Source of the DNA: Thermomicrobiaceae bacterium
GTDB taxonomy: Bacteria > Chloroflexota > Chloroflexia > Thermomicrobiales > Thermomicrobiaceae
Assembly (NCBI GenBank): GCA_007122555.1
Contig: SKTL01000462.1
Location: 1 to 13,530, forward strand
Reading direction: 5' to 3'
Length of the DNA: 13,530 nucleotides
This document shows, piece by piece, positions 1 through 6,187 of this stretch. The notes under the pieces were generated by a model. That model was not told where the DNA came from. It saw nothing but the letters and a program-made list of their open reading frames with translations, and did no database searches. Both the position numbers and the translations under genes were made by a program. Each line of letters opens with the position of its first letter. Position 1 is the stretch's first letter.

Positions 1-802
1 CCTTGGTCAGGTGAGCGCGGTACTCGTCTGACGCATGGATGTCACCGACGAAATCAAGACCGTCGCCCGCCTTCTCCGCAGCGGCTTTGATGTTGTCGTC
101 ACTGAGATCCTTCCCGCTCAGCTCTGACTCGACTGCGCTCAGCCGGACGGCGATCGGAACCGAACCGGTGACTGCCGCGCGTACATCGCCCCCGCTGGTT
201 CGAACCGCGGCGATGCCGACGATCGCATAGCCGGATGCCGGGTGCGCGAACTTCTGATACGTGCCGCTGGCGACATCACCAGCGTTCGGAATACGAATCT
301 CGGTGATTACCTCGTCTGGTTGCAGCGCGGTAGTGAACATATCTACGAAGAAATCGGTCGCCTTGTGGGTCTTCTCGCCGCTTGAGCTGACCGTCTTGAT
401 TTCGGCATCCAGCGCCAGCAGGACGGCTGGAAGATCCGAGGCCGGATCCGCGTGCGCCGCCGCGCCGCCGATTGTCCCCTTATTGCGAACCTGCACGTCG
501 CCCACCTGGTCAGATGCTTCAGCGAGCACTGGGAGCTTCTGCTTGATGACGTCGGACGCCATCAACTCATGATAGGTCGTGTTGGCGCCAATCACAATCG
601 CGCCGCCGTCTTCCCGCACGCCGGAAAGCTCGGAAAGGCGGGAGATATCAACGAGCGCGGATGGCTGAGCCAGGCGAAGCTTCATCACTGGCAGCAGGCT
701 ATGGCCGCCGGCGAGCAGCTTCGCTTCCGGGTTGTCCTTCAGCAGTTTGATCGCGTCGGACACGCTCTCCGGGCGATGATAGTCAAAGTCGGCTGGATAC
801 AT
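1..802 (-). CDS. Molybdenum hydroxylase FAD-binding (medium, CoxM-like) subunit, partial
   Basis: This is the flavin subunit of a CO-dehydrogenase/xanthine-dehydrogenase-type enzyme. It takes electrons from the 2Fe-2S subunit to FAD and on to an acceptor. The frame is open from an ATG at 802 to the left edge (267 codons), so only about the last 15-25 residues are missing compared with the usual 285-290. Visible motifs are AGGHSLLP (residues 31-38), a flavin-binding loop, and TIGGAAAHADPASD in the second FAD-binding part, followed by a typical CO-dehydrogenase flavoprotein C-terminal domain ending in DEYRAHLTK. An AAAGGGAG ribosome site lies inside the end of the large-subunit gene, whose stop codon is only 2 nt upstream, so translation is probably coupled. 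The family is certain; the substrate cannot be read from this subunit. Confidence 0.93.
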   Translation of the reverse strand, partial: MYPADFDYHRPESVSDAIKLLKDNPEAKLLAGGHSLLPVMKLRLAQPSALVDISRLSELSGVREDGGAIVIGANTTYHELMASDVIKQKLPVLAEASDQVGDVQVRNKGTIGGAAAHADPASDLPAVLLALDAEIKTVSSSGEKTHKATDFFVDMFTTALQPDEVITEIRIPNAGDVASGTYQKFAHPASGYAIVGIAAVRTSGGDVRAAVTGSVPIAVRLSAVESELSGKDLSDDNIKAAAEKAGDGLDFVGDIHASDEYRAHLTK

Positions 803-804
803 CC

Positions 805-3159
805 TTAACTCCCTTTCCGTTCCTCGATGACTTTCCATACGCGCTGTGACGTCAGCGGCATATCAATGTGTTTCACTCCCAGCGGGCTCAATGCGTCGAT
901 AATCGCATTAACCACCGCTGGTGTCGATGCAATCGTTCCGGTTTCACCGGCGCCTTTGAGGCCCATCGGGTTCACCGGCGTCGTCGTAACTGTTCGGTCA
1001 ACGTCCATATGGGGAATGTGCTCGAATTTCGGAACACAGTAATCCATCATCGAGCCGGTCAACAGTTGCCCGCCGTCGTCATAGGCCGCGTACTCGTAGA
1101 GCGCTTGCGCAAGTCCCTGGGCGATTCCGCCATGCACCTGTCCGTCCACGATCATCGGATTGATGACGTTTCCGAGATCATCGACGGCAACGTATTTCTG
1201 GACGTCGACTGCGCCGGTCTCGGCATCAATCTCGACCACGCAAATGTGCGTGCCGAACGGGAACGTGAAGTTGGTCGGGTCGAAGAAGTAATTCTCCTCC
1301 AGCCCGGGCTTTTCACCTTCAGGGAGATCCCAGGCGAGGTGCGCCGCCAGGGCGACGTCCTGAATCGTCTTTGAACGCTCGGGAGACCCCTTGACGCTGA
1401 AGACGCCATCGTTGAATTCGATGTCCTCAGGGGATGACTCAAGCATGTGCGCGGCGAACCGTTTTGCTTTTTCCACGACATTCCGGGCAGCGTAGACCAG
1501 TGCGCTGCCGCCGACAGCCGTGCTGCGGCTGCCATAGGTGCCCCAGCCGAACGGGATGCGGTCAGTATCACTGTGTACCACTTCGATGTCGTGAAATGGA
1601 ATGCCGGTTTCGTGCGAGATCAGCTGGGCGAATGTTGTCTCCTCGCCCTGTCCGTGCGGACTGGCGCCGGTGAACACGGTCGCTTTGCCGCTTGGGTGAA
1701 CCCGGACGGTTGCGCTCTCCCAGAGTCCTCCCTGGAAGCCCATTGCGCCGGCCGCGGCCGACGGGGCGAGTCCGCAGACCTCTACGTATGTCGAGAACCC
1801 GATTCCGAGGTAACGCCCTTCGGACCGGAGCTGTTCCTGTTTCTTGCGGAGGTCTTCGTAGCCGACCATCTGCAACGCCTTGTCGAGCGCGCCGTCGTAG
1901 TTGCCGCTGTCATACTGCAGCGTCGTTGCGACGGTATAGGGGAACTCGTCCGGCTGGATGAAGTTCTTTCGTCGAATCTCAACTGGATCCATACCGAGTT
2001 CCTGCGCCAGAAGGTCCATCATCCGCTCGATCAGGTAGGTGGCTTCCGGCCGTCCGGCGCCACGGTAGGCGTCGGTCGTTGTGGTGTTTGTCAACACCCC
2101 GTTGACCGTGCAGGAGATATTCGGGATCTTATACGGACCGCTGAGCATCGTGCCGAAAAGCCAGGTCGGTACGCCTGGAGCGGCAGTCGACAGATAGGCG
2201 CCATGATTGGCGTAGGCTTCCACGCGAAGTCCAGTGACAACGCCGTCGTTGGTCGCGGCGAGGTCAACATAGTCGATGTGATCCCGGCCATGGGAGGTCG
2301 TCACATAGTTCTCGCGGCGACTTTCCATCCATTTGATCGGGCGACCAAGCTTTTTCGCGATCGCACAAGCGACCATTTCTCCGCCGTAGAGCGGTATCTT
2401 GCTGCCAAATCCGCCGCCGACATCGGTTGAATCGACCCGAATGTCGGTTTCCGGAATCCCGGTCACGGCCGAGAGGAGCAGGCGGTGAATGTGCGGATTC
2501 TGGCTTGTCAGCCAGACTTCGAGCGATCCGGATCCCGGATTGAAGTCCGCCAGGACGCCGCGGGCTTCCATTGCGTTGGGAATCAGTCGCTGGTTGACGA
2601 ACCGTTGAGAGATCTTGACCTCGGCTGAATTCTGAGCCGCGTCGAAATCGCCGCCGTTCAGCTTCCACTGAAAAGCGAGGTTGTTCGGCACGTCGTCATA
2701 CAGTTGCGGAGCGCCGTCTTTGACGGCCTCTTCCTGATTGGTGACCACGTCTAGCGGCTCGTAGGAAACGTTTACTGCATCCGCCGCGTCTTCAGCTTGA
2801 TACCGATCTTCCGCGATTACGACTGCGACCGCGTCTCCGACGAATCGCGCCTTGTCAACGGCGATCGCCCGATATTCCGGCACCTTCAGATCACTGTCCG
2901 GAATCAACCAGGCGCAGGGAACTGGCGCGATGTCATCCACCAGGTCGGCGCCGCTGAAGACCGCGACGACCCCCGGCATGGACGCAGCTGCGCTGGTATC
3001 GACACTGGTTATTCGAGCGTGCGCATGCGGACTGCGGACGACTCCCATGTGCAACGTATGGTTGCGACGGACATCGTCCGTGTAATGGGCGCGGCCCGTC
3101 ATCATTCTTGCGTCTTCGCGACGTTTGACTGAGGCCCCGAACATTTTTGTTACTGCCAC
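805..3159 (-). CDS. Molybdenum hydroxylase large subunit (form II CoxL-like, molybdopterin-binding)
   Basis: This is the catalytic subunit that binds molybdopterin cytosine dinucleotide and hydroxylates or oxidises the substrate. I place the start at GTG 3159 (784 aa) because AGGAGG lies 5 nt upstream. An in-frame ATG at 3216 has no ribosome site. Residues below count from the GTG. GGGFGSK (248-254) is the conserved cofactor loop. AYRGAGR (364-370) occupies the position of the active-site loop and is the form II signature; true aerobic CO dehydrogenases have AYRCSFR with the Cu-binding Cys, which is absent here. HGQGEET (502-508) and GAGE (736-739, with the catalytic Glu739) complete the molybdenum site. 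It lies between the 2Fe-2S and FAD subunit genes. The substrate is unknown: an aldehyde, N-heterocycle or similar is more likely than CO. Confidence 0.95.
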   Translation of the reverse strand: MAVTKMFGASVKRREDARMMTGRAHYTDDVRRNHTLHMGVVRSPHAHARITSVDTSAAASMPGVVAVFSGADLVDDIAPVPCAWLIPDSDLKVPEYRAIAVDKARFVGDAVAVVIAEDRYQAEDAADAVNVSYEPLDVVTNQEEAVKDGAPQLYDDVPNNLAFQWKLNGGDFDAAQNSAEVKISQRFVNQRLIPNAMEARGVLADFNPGSGSLEVWLTSQNPHIHRLLLSAVTGIPETDIRVDSTDVGGGFGSKIPLYGGEMVACAIAKKLGRPIKWMESRRENYVTTSHGRDHIDYVDLAATNDGVVTGLRVEAYANHGAYLSTAAPGVPTWLFGTMLSGPYKIPNISCTVNGVLTNTTTTDAYRGAGRPEATYLIERMMDLLAQELGMDPVEIRRKNFIQPDEFPYTVATTLQYDSGNYDGALDKALQMVGYEDLRKKQEQLRSEGRYLGIGFSTYVEVCGLAPSAAAGAMGFQGGLWESATVRVHPSGKATVFTGASPHGQGEETTFAQLISHETGIPFHDIEVVHSDTDRIPFGWGTYGSRSTAVGGSALVYAARNVVEKAKRFAAHMLESSPEDIEFNDGVFSVKGSPERSKTIQDVALAAHLAWDLPEGEKPGLEENYFFDPTNFTFPFGTHICVVEIDAETGAVDVQKYVAVDDLGNVINPMIVDGQVHGGIAQGLAQALYEYAAYDDGGQLLTGSMMDYCVPKFEHIPHMDVDRTVTTTPVNPMGLKGAGETGTIASTPAVVNAIIDALSPLGVKHIDMPLTSQRVWKVIEERKGS

Positions 3160-3164
3160 CGGTA

Positions 3165-3170
3165 CCTCCT
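3165..3170 (-). promoter_or_regulatory. Shine-Dalgarno site that fixes the GTG start of the large subunit
   Basis: AGGAGG on the minus strand lies 5 nt before GTG 3159. It lies downstream of the in-frame ATG at 3216 and about 20 nt from the ATG at 3146, so GTG 3159 is the only start at a workable distance. Confidence 0.75.
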
Positions 3171-3246
3171 TCGGTTCAAGACCGAGGTGATTGCAGGCCA
3201 GGTTACATCTCGTCATCCGGTCCTGGCTGGACCGGCGTCAATGACC

Positions 3247-3732
3247 CTAATCGTCGCCCGCAGCGCCGCTCATCTTCTTCGATGCGAATTGAACAGACTT
3301 GACGATGTTCTGATACCCGGTGCAGCGGCAGAGATTGCCCTCAAGGTTGTGGCGAATCTGCTGCTCGTCCGGATTCGGGATGCGCTTGAGCAGGTCATAG
3401 GACGCCATGATCATGCCCGGCGTGCAGAAACCGCACTGCAGGCCGTGTTCTTCCCAGAAGCCTTCCTGAATCGGATGCAGGTCGCCATTCTGGGCGAGTC
3501 CCTCGATCGTCGTGATCTCGGCGCCGTCCGCCTGCGCTGCAAGCATCGTGCAGCACTTGACGGCCTGGCCATTCAACAGAATCGTGCAGGCGCCGCACTG
3601 GCTGGTATCGCACCCAACGTGGGTGCCGGTCAGATTCAGCACGTCGCGAATATAGTGAACCAGCAGCATGCGCGAATCGACTTCGCTCGTGTGCTTGGTC
3701 CCATTGACGGTTACGGTGATCTCGTGCTTCAC
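3247..3732 (-). CDS. Molybdenum hydroxylase 2Fe-2S (small, CoxS-like) subunit
   Basis: This iron-sulfur subunit passes electrons from the molybdenum site to the flavin subunit. It is 161 aa, normal for the family. All eight ligands are present: Cys41, Cys46, Cys49 and Cys61 in the N-terminal plant-ferredoxin-like domain ([10 protein letters not shown]...C), and Cys100, Cys103, Cys135 and Cys137 in the C-terminal helical domain (QCGFCTPG and [12 protein letters not shown]). The start codon is GTG at 3732, with GGAGGGA about 8 nt upstream. It is the first of the three enzyme subunits, followed after 87 nt by the large subunit. There is no signal peptide, so the enzyme is cytoplasmic. The small-large-medium gene order is the one usual for form II clusters. 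Confidence 0.96.
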   Translation of the reverse strand: MKHEITVTVNGTKHTSEVDSRMLLVHYIRDVLNLTGTHVGCDTSQCGACTILLNGQAVKCCTMLAAQADGAEITTIEGLAQNGDLHPIQEGFWEEHGLQCGFCTPGMIMASYDLLKRIPNPDEQQIRHNLEGNLCRCTGYQNIVKSVQFASKKMSGAAGDD

Positions 3733-3780
3733 GGCGTGACTCCCTCCGTGTTCCGAGCCTTCTCGGCCTCATTACAAGAA

Positions 3781-3800
3781 CCGGCGCATAGTTGCGCCGG
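3781..3800 (-). terminator. Perfect hairpin between the CoxG-like and 2Fe-2S genes; possible attenuator
   Basis: A perfect 8-bp stem (CCGGCGCA/TGCGCCGG) with a 4-nt loop lies in the 79-nt gap between the CoxG-like stop (3812) and the 2Fe-2S start (3732). In the direction of transcription it is followed by TTCTTGT, a weak U-rich tail. It could be a partial terminator that sets the ratio of the first gene to the rest, or an mRNA-stabilising or processing element. Confidence 0.4.
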
Positions 3801-3811
3801 CTTCGCCTTCC

Positions 3812-4258
3812 CTACGACCCCTTCTTAATTGAATCCTCGACGCAACTAAAGAATTGATCGACCATACGTTTGGAGACGCTCCCCAGCATTCGCTGGGCGA
3901 CTGATCCGACCGGGCCGCCGACCTCGACATCACCCTCGTACGTGATCTCGGTGGTTCCATCGCCCTTGTCTTCGAGTTCGATATTGCCGGTACCCTTGAC
4001 GAAGCCGGGTCGGCCACTGCCTTCGACGTACATCTGGTAGTCGGTCGGCTCATTGATGTTGTTAACGCGGACCTTGCCGTCATAGGTGCCGCGAATCATT
4101 CCGACGCCGACGTTCATCGCCATGTCGTATTCGTTCTCGCCGGTCTTCTCCAGCTTCTCAACGCCGGGCAGGCAGCTTGCCAGTGAATCCGGATCGAGCA
4201 ACCGGTCCCAGACAGCCTGACGCTCAGCGTTGACGGTGTAACTGCCGGAAATCTTCAT
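3812..4258 (-). CDS. CoxG-like SRPBCC-fold protein (CO dehydrogenase subunit G family)
   Basis: This is a START/SRPBCC-fold protein of the CoxG family, encoded with molybdenum hydroxylases. In carboxidotrophs CoxG is linked to membrane attachment of the enzyme. The start chosen is ATG 4258 (148 aa), preceded by AAGGGGGAAGG; a longer frame to 4318 has no ribosome site and does not match the family. The N-terminus MKISGSYTV, the LLDPDSLASCLPGVEKLE segment (residues 21-37) and the GSGRPGFVKGTGNIEL strand region (80-95) are typical. The protein ends at DSIKKGS directly after the fold, so the hydrophobic C-terminal tail of anchored CoxG proteins is missing. It is the first gene of the operon. The family is confident; its exact role here is not. 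Confidence 0.9.
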   Translation of the reverse strand: MKISGSYTVNAERQAVWDRLLDPDSLASCLPGVEKLEKTGENEYDMAMNVGVGMIRGTYDGKVRVNNINEPTDYQMYVEGSGRPGFVKGTGNIELEDKGDGTTEITYEGDVEVGGPVGSVAQRMLGSVSKRMVDQFFSCVEDSIKKGS

Positions 4259-4517
4259 CCTTCCCCCTTGATACCGTGTGCCGGTTCTGACGCCGGCTCG
4301 AACTAGACTAGTGTCCAACCGCGGCGGGGCGTAGCTGGCTCCGAGTCAGCAGCGCCGCCCGCGAAATACCTGGATCAGGTCTCAATACCGCCATTCTGCC
4401 GAACATCCGGCAATTTCGGTTCCACAACTGCGGCGCCCGACTCATCTGGATCAACGTTGGCGATCCATTCGTCGAACTTTAGACAACAAGCGTCGCCGCA
4501 TGTCTGCGTGTACCGTC
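4259..4517 (-). promoter_or_regulatory. Long, hairpin-rich 5' leader of the molybdenum hydroxylase operon
   Basis: If the promoter at 4524-4552 is real, the operon mRNA has an untranslated leader of roughly 260 nt. I see no credible ORF in it. On the minus strand it holds several short perfect stems in order: GGATC/GATCC, TGCCG/CGGCA, ACCTG/CAGGT, GCTG/CAGC within a GC-rich block, and GCCGG/CCGGC just before the ribosome site. Such a leader could be a cis-acting RNA, for example one sensing the molybdenum cofactor, but I cannot match it to a known riboswitch consensus. The whole gap from 4259 to 4653 contains no gene. Confidence 0.35.
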
Positions 4518-4523
4518 CTCGTC

Positions 4524-4552
4524 ATCCTAACCACTGCCTGATGACCGGTCAA
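4524..4552 (-). promoter_or_regulatory. Putative promoter of the molybdenum hydroxylase operon
   Basis: The minus strand has TTGACC (4552-4547), a 17-nt spacer, then TAGGAT (4529-4524). This is a sigma-70-like pair with 5/6 and 4/6 matches. It lies in the gene-free region and would start a leader of about 260 nt before the CoxG-like gene. Confidence 0.45.
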
Positions 4553-4571
4553 TAGGTTTCTGCATCGCAAA

Positions 4572-4589
4572 TCCGGCGCGGACGCCGGA
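4572..4589 (-). terminator. Putative terminator of the SCO1664-like gene
   Basis: A perfect 7-bp stem (TCCGGCG/CGCCGGA) with a 4-nt loop lies 64 nt past the stop codon. On the minus strand it is followed by TTT and then GCG, so the U-tract is short. A second, weaker stem, GGCAGG/CCTGCC at 4632-4651, directly follows the stop codon but has no U-tract. Confidence 0.45.
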
Positions 4590-4653
4590 ATTCGCGGAAA
4601 GCGACTGCCTGTGGCCTGTTCGCCGCCGCCCGGCAGGCCCGCTTACCTGCCCG

Positions 4654-5466
4654 CTACCAGCCGAACGGGATATGCCGGCGACTTGTCAGCACCGGCATGA
4701 CACCGCTCTTGACGAGTTGCTCAGCACGGATGAGCAACATGATGATCTCGTCCGCCGCCAGATGCGGTTCAAGCAGCGAAAACAGTTGCTCCTGATGACG
4801 CTCGATCCGTCTGATCCGGCGGCAAAGGTGTTCGGGGATAGGCTCCCCGCCGAACTCCCAGATCACGGTTCGGAGTTTCGGATCGACATTAAACGTCAAC
4901 CCATGGTCGATGCCCCATATCCGGCGCTGAAACCGCCCCAGGAAAAAGTGGCTCGCTTTGCGATCCGCGTTGTTGGCGACCACGTCGAACAGCGCCATTT
5001 GCTGAAGTTGCGTTTGCAGATCGCTGTGATCGGCGATCTCGTCGAGCTCATCGGCATCCTGCTCCGGCTCGATATAGAGCTGTACGGTGCCGATTCCGTG
5101 CGGACCGGTGCGAATCACCGTGGGCGGAACGAACCGCCATCCAAGAAAACGGCTGAGCAGGTAAGACGCATATTCCCGATGAAACAGCGTTCCGATCGGG
5201 AAGTCCCAAAGCGGCGCTTCGCCCCGTTCCGGCTTGTAGATCCCAATGAACGGCTCAGCGTCGTCGGTCTGGAGCGCCATAGCGAACGTATAGTTGGAGC
5301 CCCACGGCACCAGCTGCGTCTCGACAATGTTCGCCGAGTTCAACGCGTTGATCGCCGCGCGCTCGTCTTGCTGGCGCGTGCTTCCGGTGCGCAGAAATCG
5401 TGAGTGGAAAGGAAGCCGGTCGAAGCACTCCTGATCCTCGGACGGGTCGTGCGGGTGATCGGTCAT
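4654..5466 (-). CDS. SCO1664-family protein with a PI3/4-kinase/HipA-like kinase fold
   Basis: I recognise this as the SCO1664 family (conserved protein with a phosphatidylinositol-kinase-like fold, common in Actinobacteria). The start chosen is ATG 5466 (270 aa), which fits the family length. The longer frame to 5637 adds an unlike N-terminus, although the ribosome site for 5466 is weak. Kinase-like features are IGIYKPERGEAPLWDFP (residues 74-90, with Lys78 as the probable nucleotide-binding lysine), DVVANNADRK (161-170, a catalytic-loop-like Asn/Asp pair) and GIDHGLTFN (185-193, a metal-binding DxG-like motif with Asp187). In Actinobacteria this family usually sits beside a histidine phosphatase and a DUF3090 protein; neither is visible here. 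The phosphorylated substrate, or whether it is a kinase at all, is unknown. There is no signal peptide or membrane segment. Confidence 0.85.
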   Translation of the reverse strand: MTDHPHDPSEDQECFDRLPFHSRFLRTGSTRQQDERAAINALNSANIVETQLVPWGSNYTFAMALQTDDAEPFIGIYKPERGEAPLWDFPIGTLFHREYASYLLSRFLGWRFVPPTVIRTGPHGIGTVQLYIEPEQDADELDEIADHSDLQTQLQQMALFDVVANNADRKASHFFLGRFQRRIWGIDHGLTFNVDPKLRTVIWEFGGEPIPEHLCRRIRRIERHQEQLFSLLEPHLAADEIIMLLIRAEQLVKSGVMPVLTSRRHIPFGW

Positions 5467-5514
5467 AATGCTGTGCGCCCTCGTCGGGAGAATGAATACA
5501 TCGTGATCAGGACT

Positions 5515-5543
5515 AGTGTAGCCAAACCGGTGCGTGATGTGCA
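5515..5543 (-). promoter_or_regulatory. Putative promoter of the SCO1664-like gene
   Basis: On the minus strand TGCACA (5543-5538) and TACACT (5520-5515) are separated by 17 nt, each matching 4/6 of the sigma-70 boxes. The start of transcription would be about 40 nt before ATG 5466. Confidence 0.35.
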
Positions 5544-5641
5544 GGAGCCGTGCTCCGTCACCAAAAATGTTCCGGCTTCGTCGTCTCCCGTTTTCACGAC
5601 GGTGGCATACAAGCTGCTGACAAGATAGACTTGACAACTAT

Positions 5642-5669
5642 GTGAGTCGGGATGTTATGCCCGGCTCAC
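5642..5669 (+). terminator. Inverted repeat with U-rich tail between divergent genes
   Basis: GTGAGTCGGG and CCCGGCTCAC form a 10-bp stem with one G-U pair and an 8-nt loop, followed on the plus strand by TTCTATTT. It has the form of a plus-strand rho-independent terminator, but no plus-strand gene lies upstream. A TTGACA box (5631-5636) sits 5 nt before it. It may therefore be an attenuator or an operator over the promoter of the HesB/IscA-like gene. Confidence 0.5.
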
Positions 5670-5730
5670 TTCTATTTCGGGGGTCTTGACGTTTCGCCCC
5701 CGGTTATGGTTCGGAAGGAGAACACCGACA

Positions 5731-6030
5731 ATGTTTGACGTTACTGATCGCGCGCTCGACAAGCTGGAGACACTGAAGCAGGAGTCCGGCCCGCAGGAGG
5801 GTCAGGGCGTTACCCTGATCGTTCAGGAAGACGGCGAGCTCGGACTGGCGCTGGCTCATCCACAGGAAGAGGACCACGTTATCGAGCGCAACGGGGAGCC
5901 GGTCATGATCGTTCCACAGCCGCTGCTGGAGCCGCTGGAAGGCATTACGCTCGACTATGTCGAGAACGATGATCACCAGGGCTTTACACTGGATCGACAG
6001 GATGGTGAGCCGGTCGCCGGCGATAGCTAA
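5731..6030 (+). CDS. HesB/IscA-like small protein lacking all cysteines
   Basis: This is a 99-aa protein with the pattern of the HesB/A-type iron-sulfur carrier fold: an N-terminal helix (MFDVTDRALDKLETL), GVTLIVQEDGELGLAL, an EEDHVIERNGEPVMIVPQPL hairpin, and a C-terminal LEGITLDYVEN...GFTLDR segment. True A-type carriers bind the cluster with one Cys plus a Cys-Gly-Cys near the C-terminus; this protein has no cysteine, so it should not carry an Fe-S cluster in that way. The start is ATG 5731, with AAGGAG at 5715-5720; an upstream in-frame start (5686) has no support. Databases hold similar small HesB-like proteins of unknown function, sometimes labelled adhesin. It has its own unit between two hairpins, upstream of tig. 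Confidence 0.75.
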   Translation: MFDVTDRALDKLETLKQESGPQEGQGVTLIVQEDGELGLALAHPQEEDHVIERNGEPVMIVPQPLLEPLEGITLDYVENDDHQGFTLDRQDGEPVAGDS

Positions 6031-6062
6031 TCTGTCGAGCTGTCACGCGTATGTGATGGTTG

Positions 6063-6092
6063 AACACCGGCAGCCAGCTGGCTGTCGGTGTT
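6063..6092 (+). terminator. Terminator-like hairpin after the HesB/IscA-like gene
   Basis: A 30-nt almost perfect palindrome (AACACCGGCAGCC and its partner GGCTGTCGGTGTT around a central AGCT, with one G-U pair) lies 32 nt past the stop codon. The sequence after it (GTGTGTCT) is only partly U-rich. It probably separates this gene from the tig promoter that follows. Confidence 0.55.
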
Positions 6093-6140
6093 GTGTGTCT
6101 GGCGCACTTCAGGCGCTTGTAGGTTCATAGATGGACGCTT

Positions 6141-6149
6141 TGCTATAAT
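6141..6149 (+). promoter_or_regulatory. Extended -10 promoter of the tig-clpP-clpX operon
   Basis: TGCTATAAT is a perfect -10 box (6144-6149) with the TGn extension. No good -35 box lies at the right distance, as expected for an extended -10 promoter. Transcription would start near 6156, giving a leader of about 30 nt before the GTG start at 6188. Confidence 0.7.
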
Positions 6150-6175
6150 CGCGGTCGTTGAATCTGGTTGACGAG

Positions 6176-6184
6176 AAGGTGGAG
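6176..6184 (+). promoter_or_regulatory. Ribosome binding site that decides the tig start
   Basis: AAGGTGGAG lies just before GTG 6188. It lies downstream of the in-frame TTG at 6158, which would sit almost on the predicted transcription start and has no ribosome site. Confidence 0.6.
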
Positions 6185-6187
6185 TAC

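Noticed and set aside
1447..2430. A 327-codon open frame on the plus strand.
   Set aside because: It is antisense to the molybdopterin subunit, which carries several conserved motifs over the same stretch.
805..3216. Annotation of the large subunit as a true aerobic CO dehydrogenase.
   Set aside because: The Cu-binding Cys motif of form I enzymes is replaced by AYRGAGR, and the gene order is that of form II.
4360..4385. Minus-strand ACCTGATCCAGGTA resembles part of the TPP riboswitch core.
   Set aside because: The flanking conserved parts (CTGAGA upstream and the GCGnAGGGA-type segment downstream) are absent, and the match is largely a short palindrome, so chance is the simplest explanation.
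4672..5403. A 243-codon open frame on the plus strand.
   Set aside because: It is antisense to the SCO1664-like gene, whose minus-strand product has recognisable family motifs.
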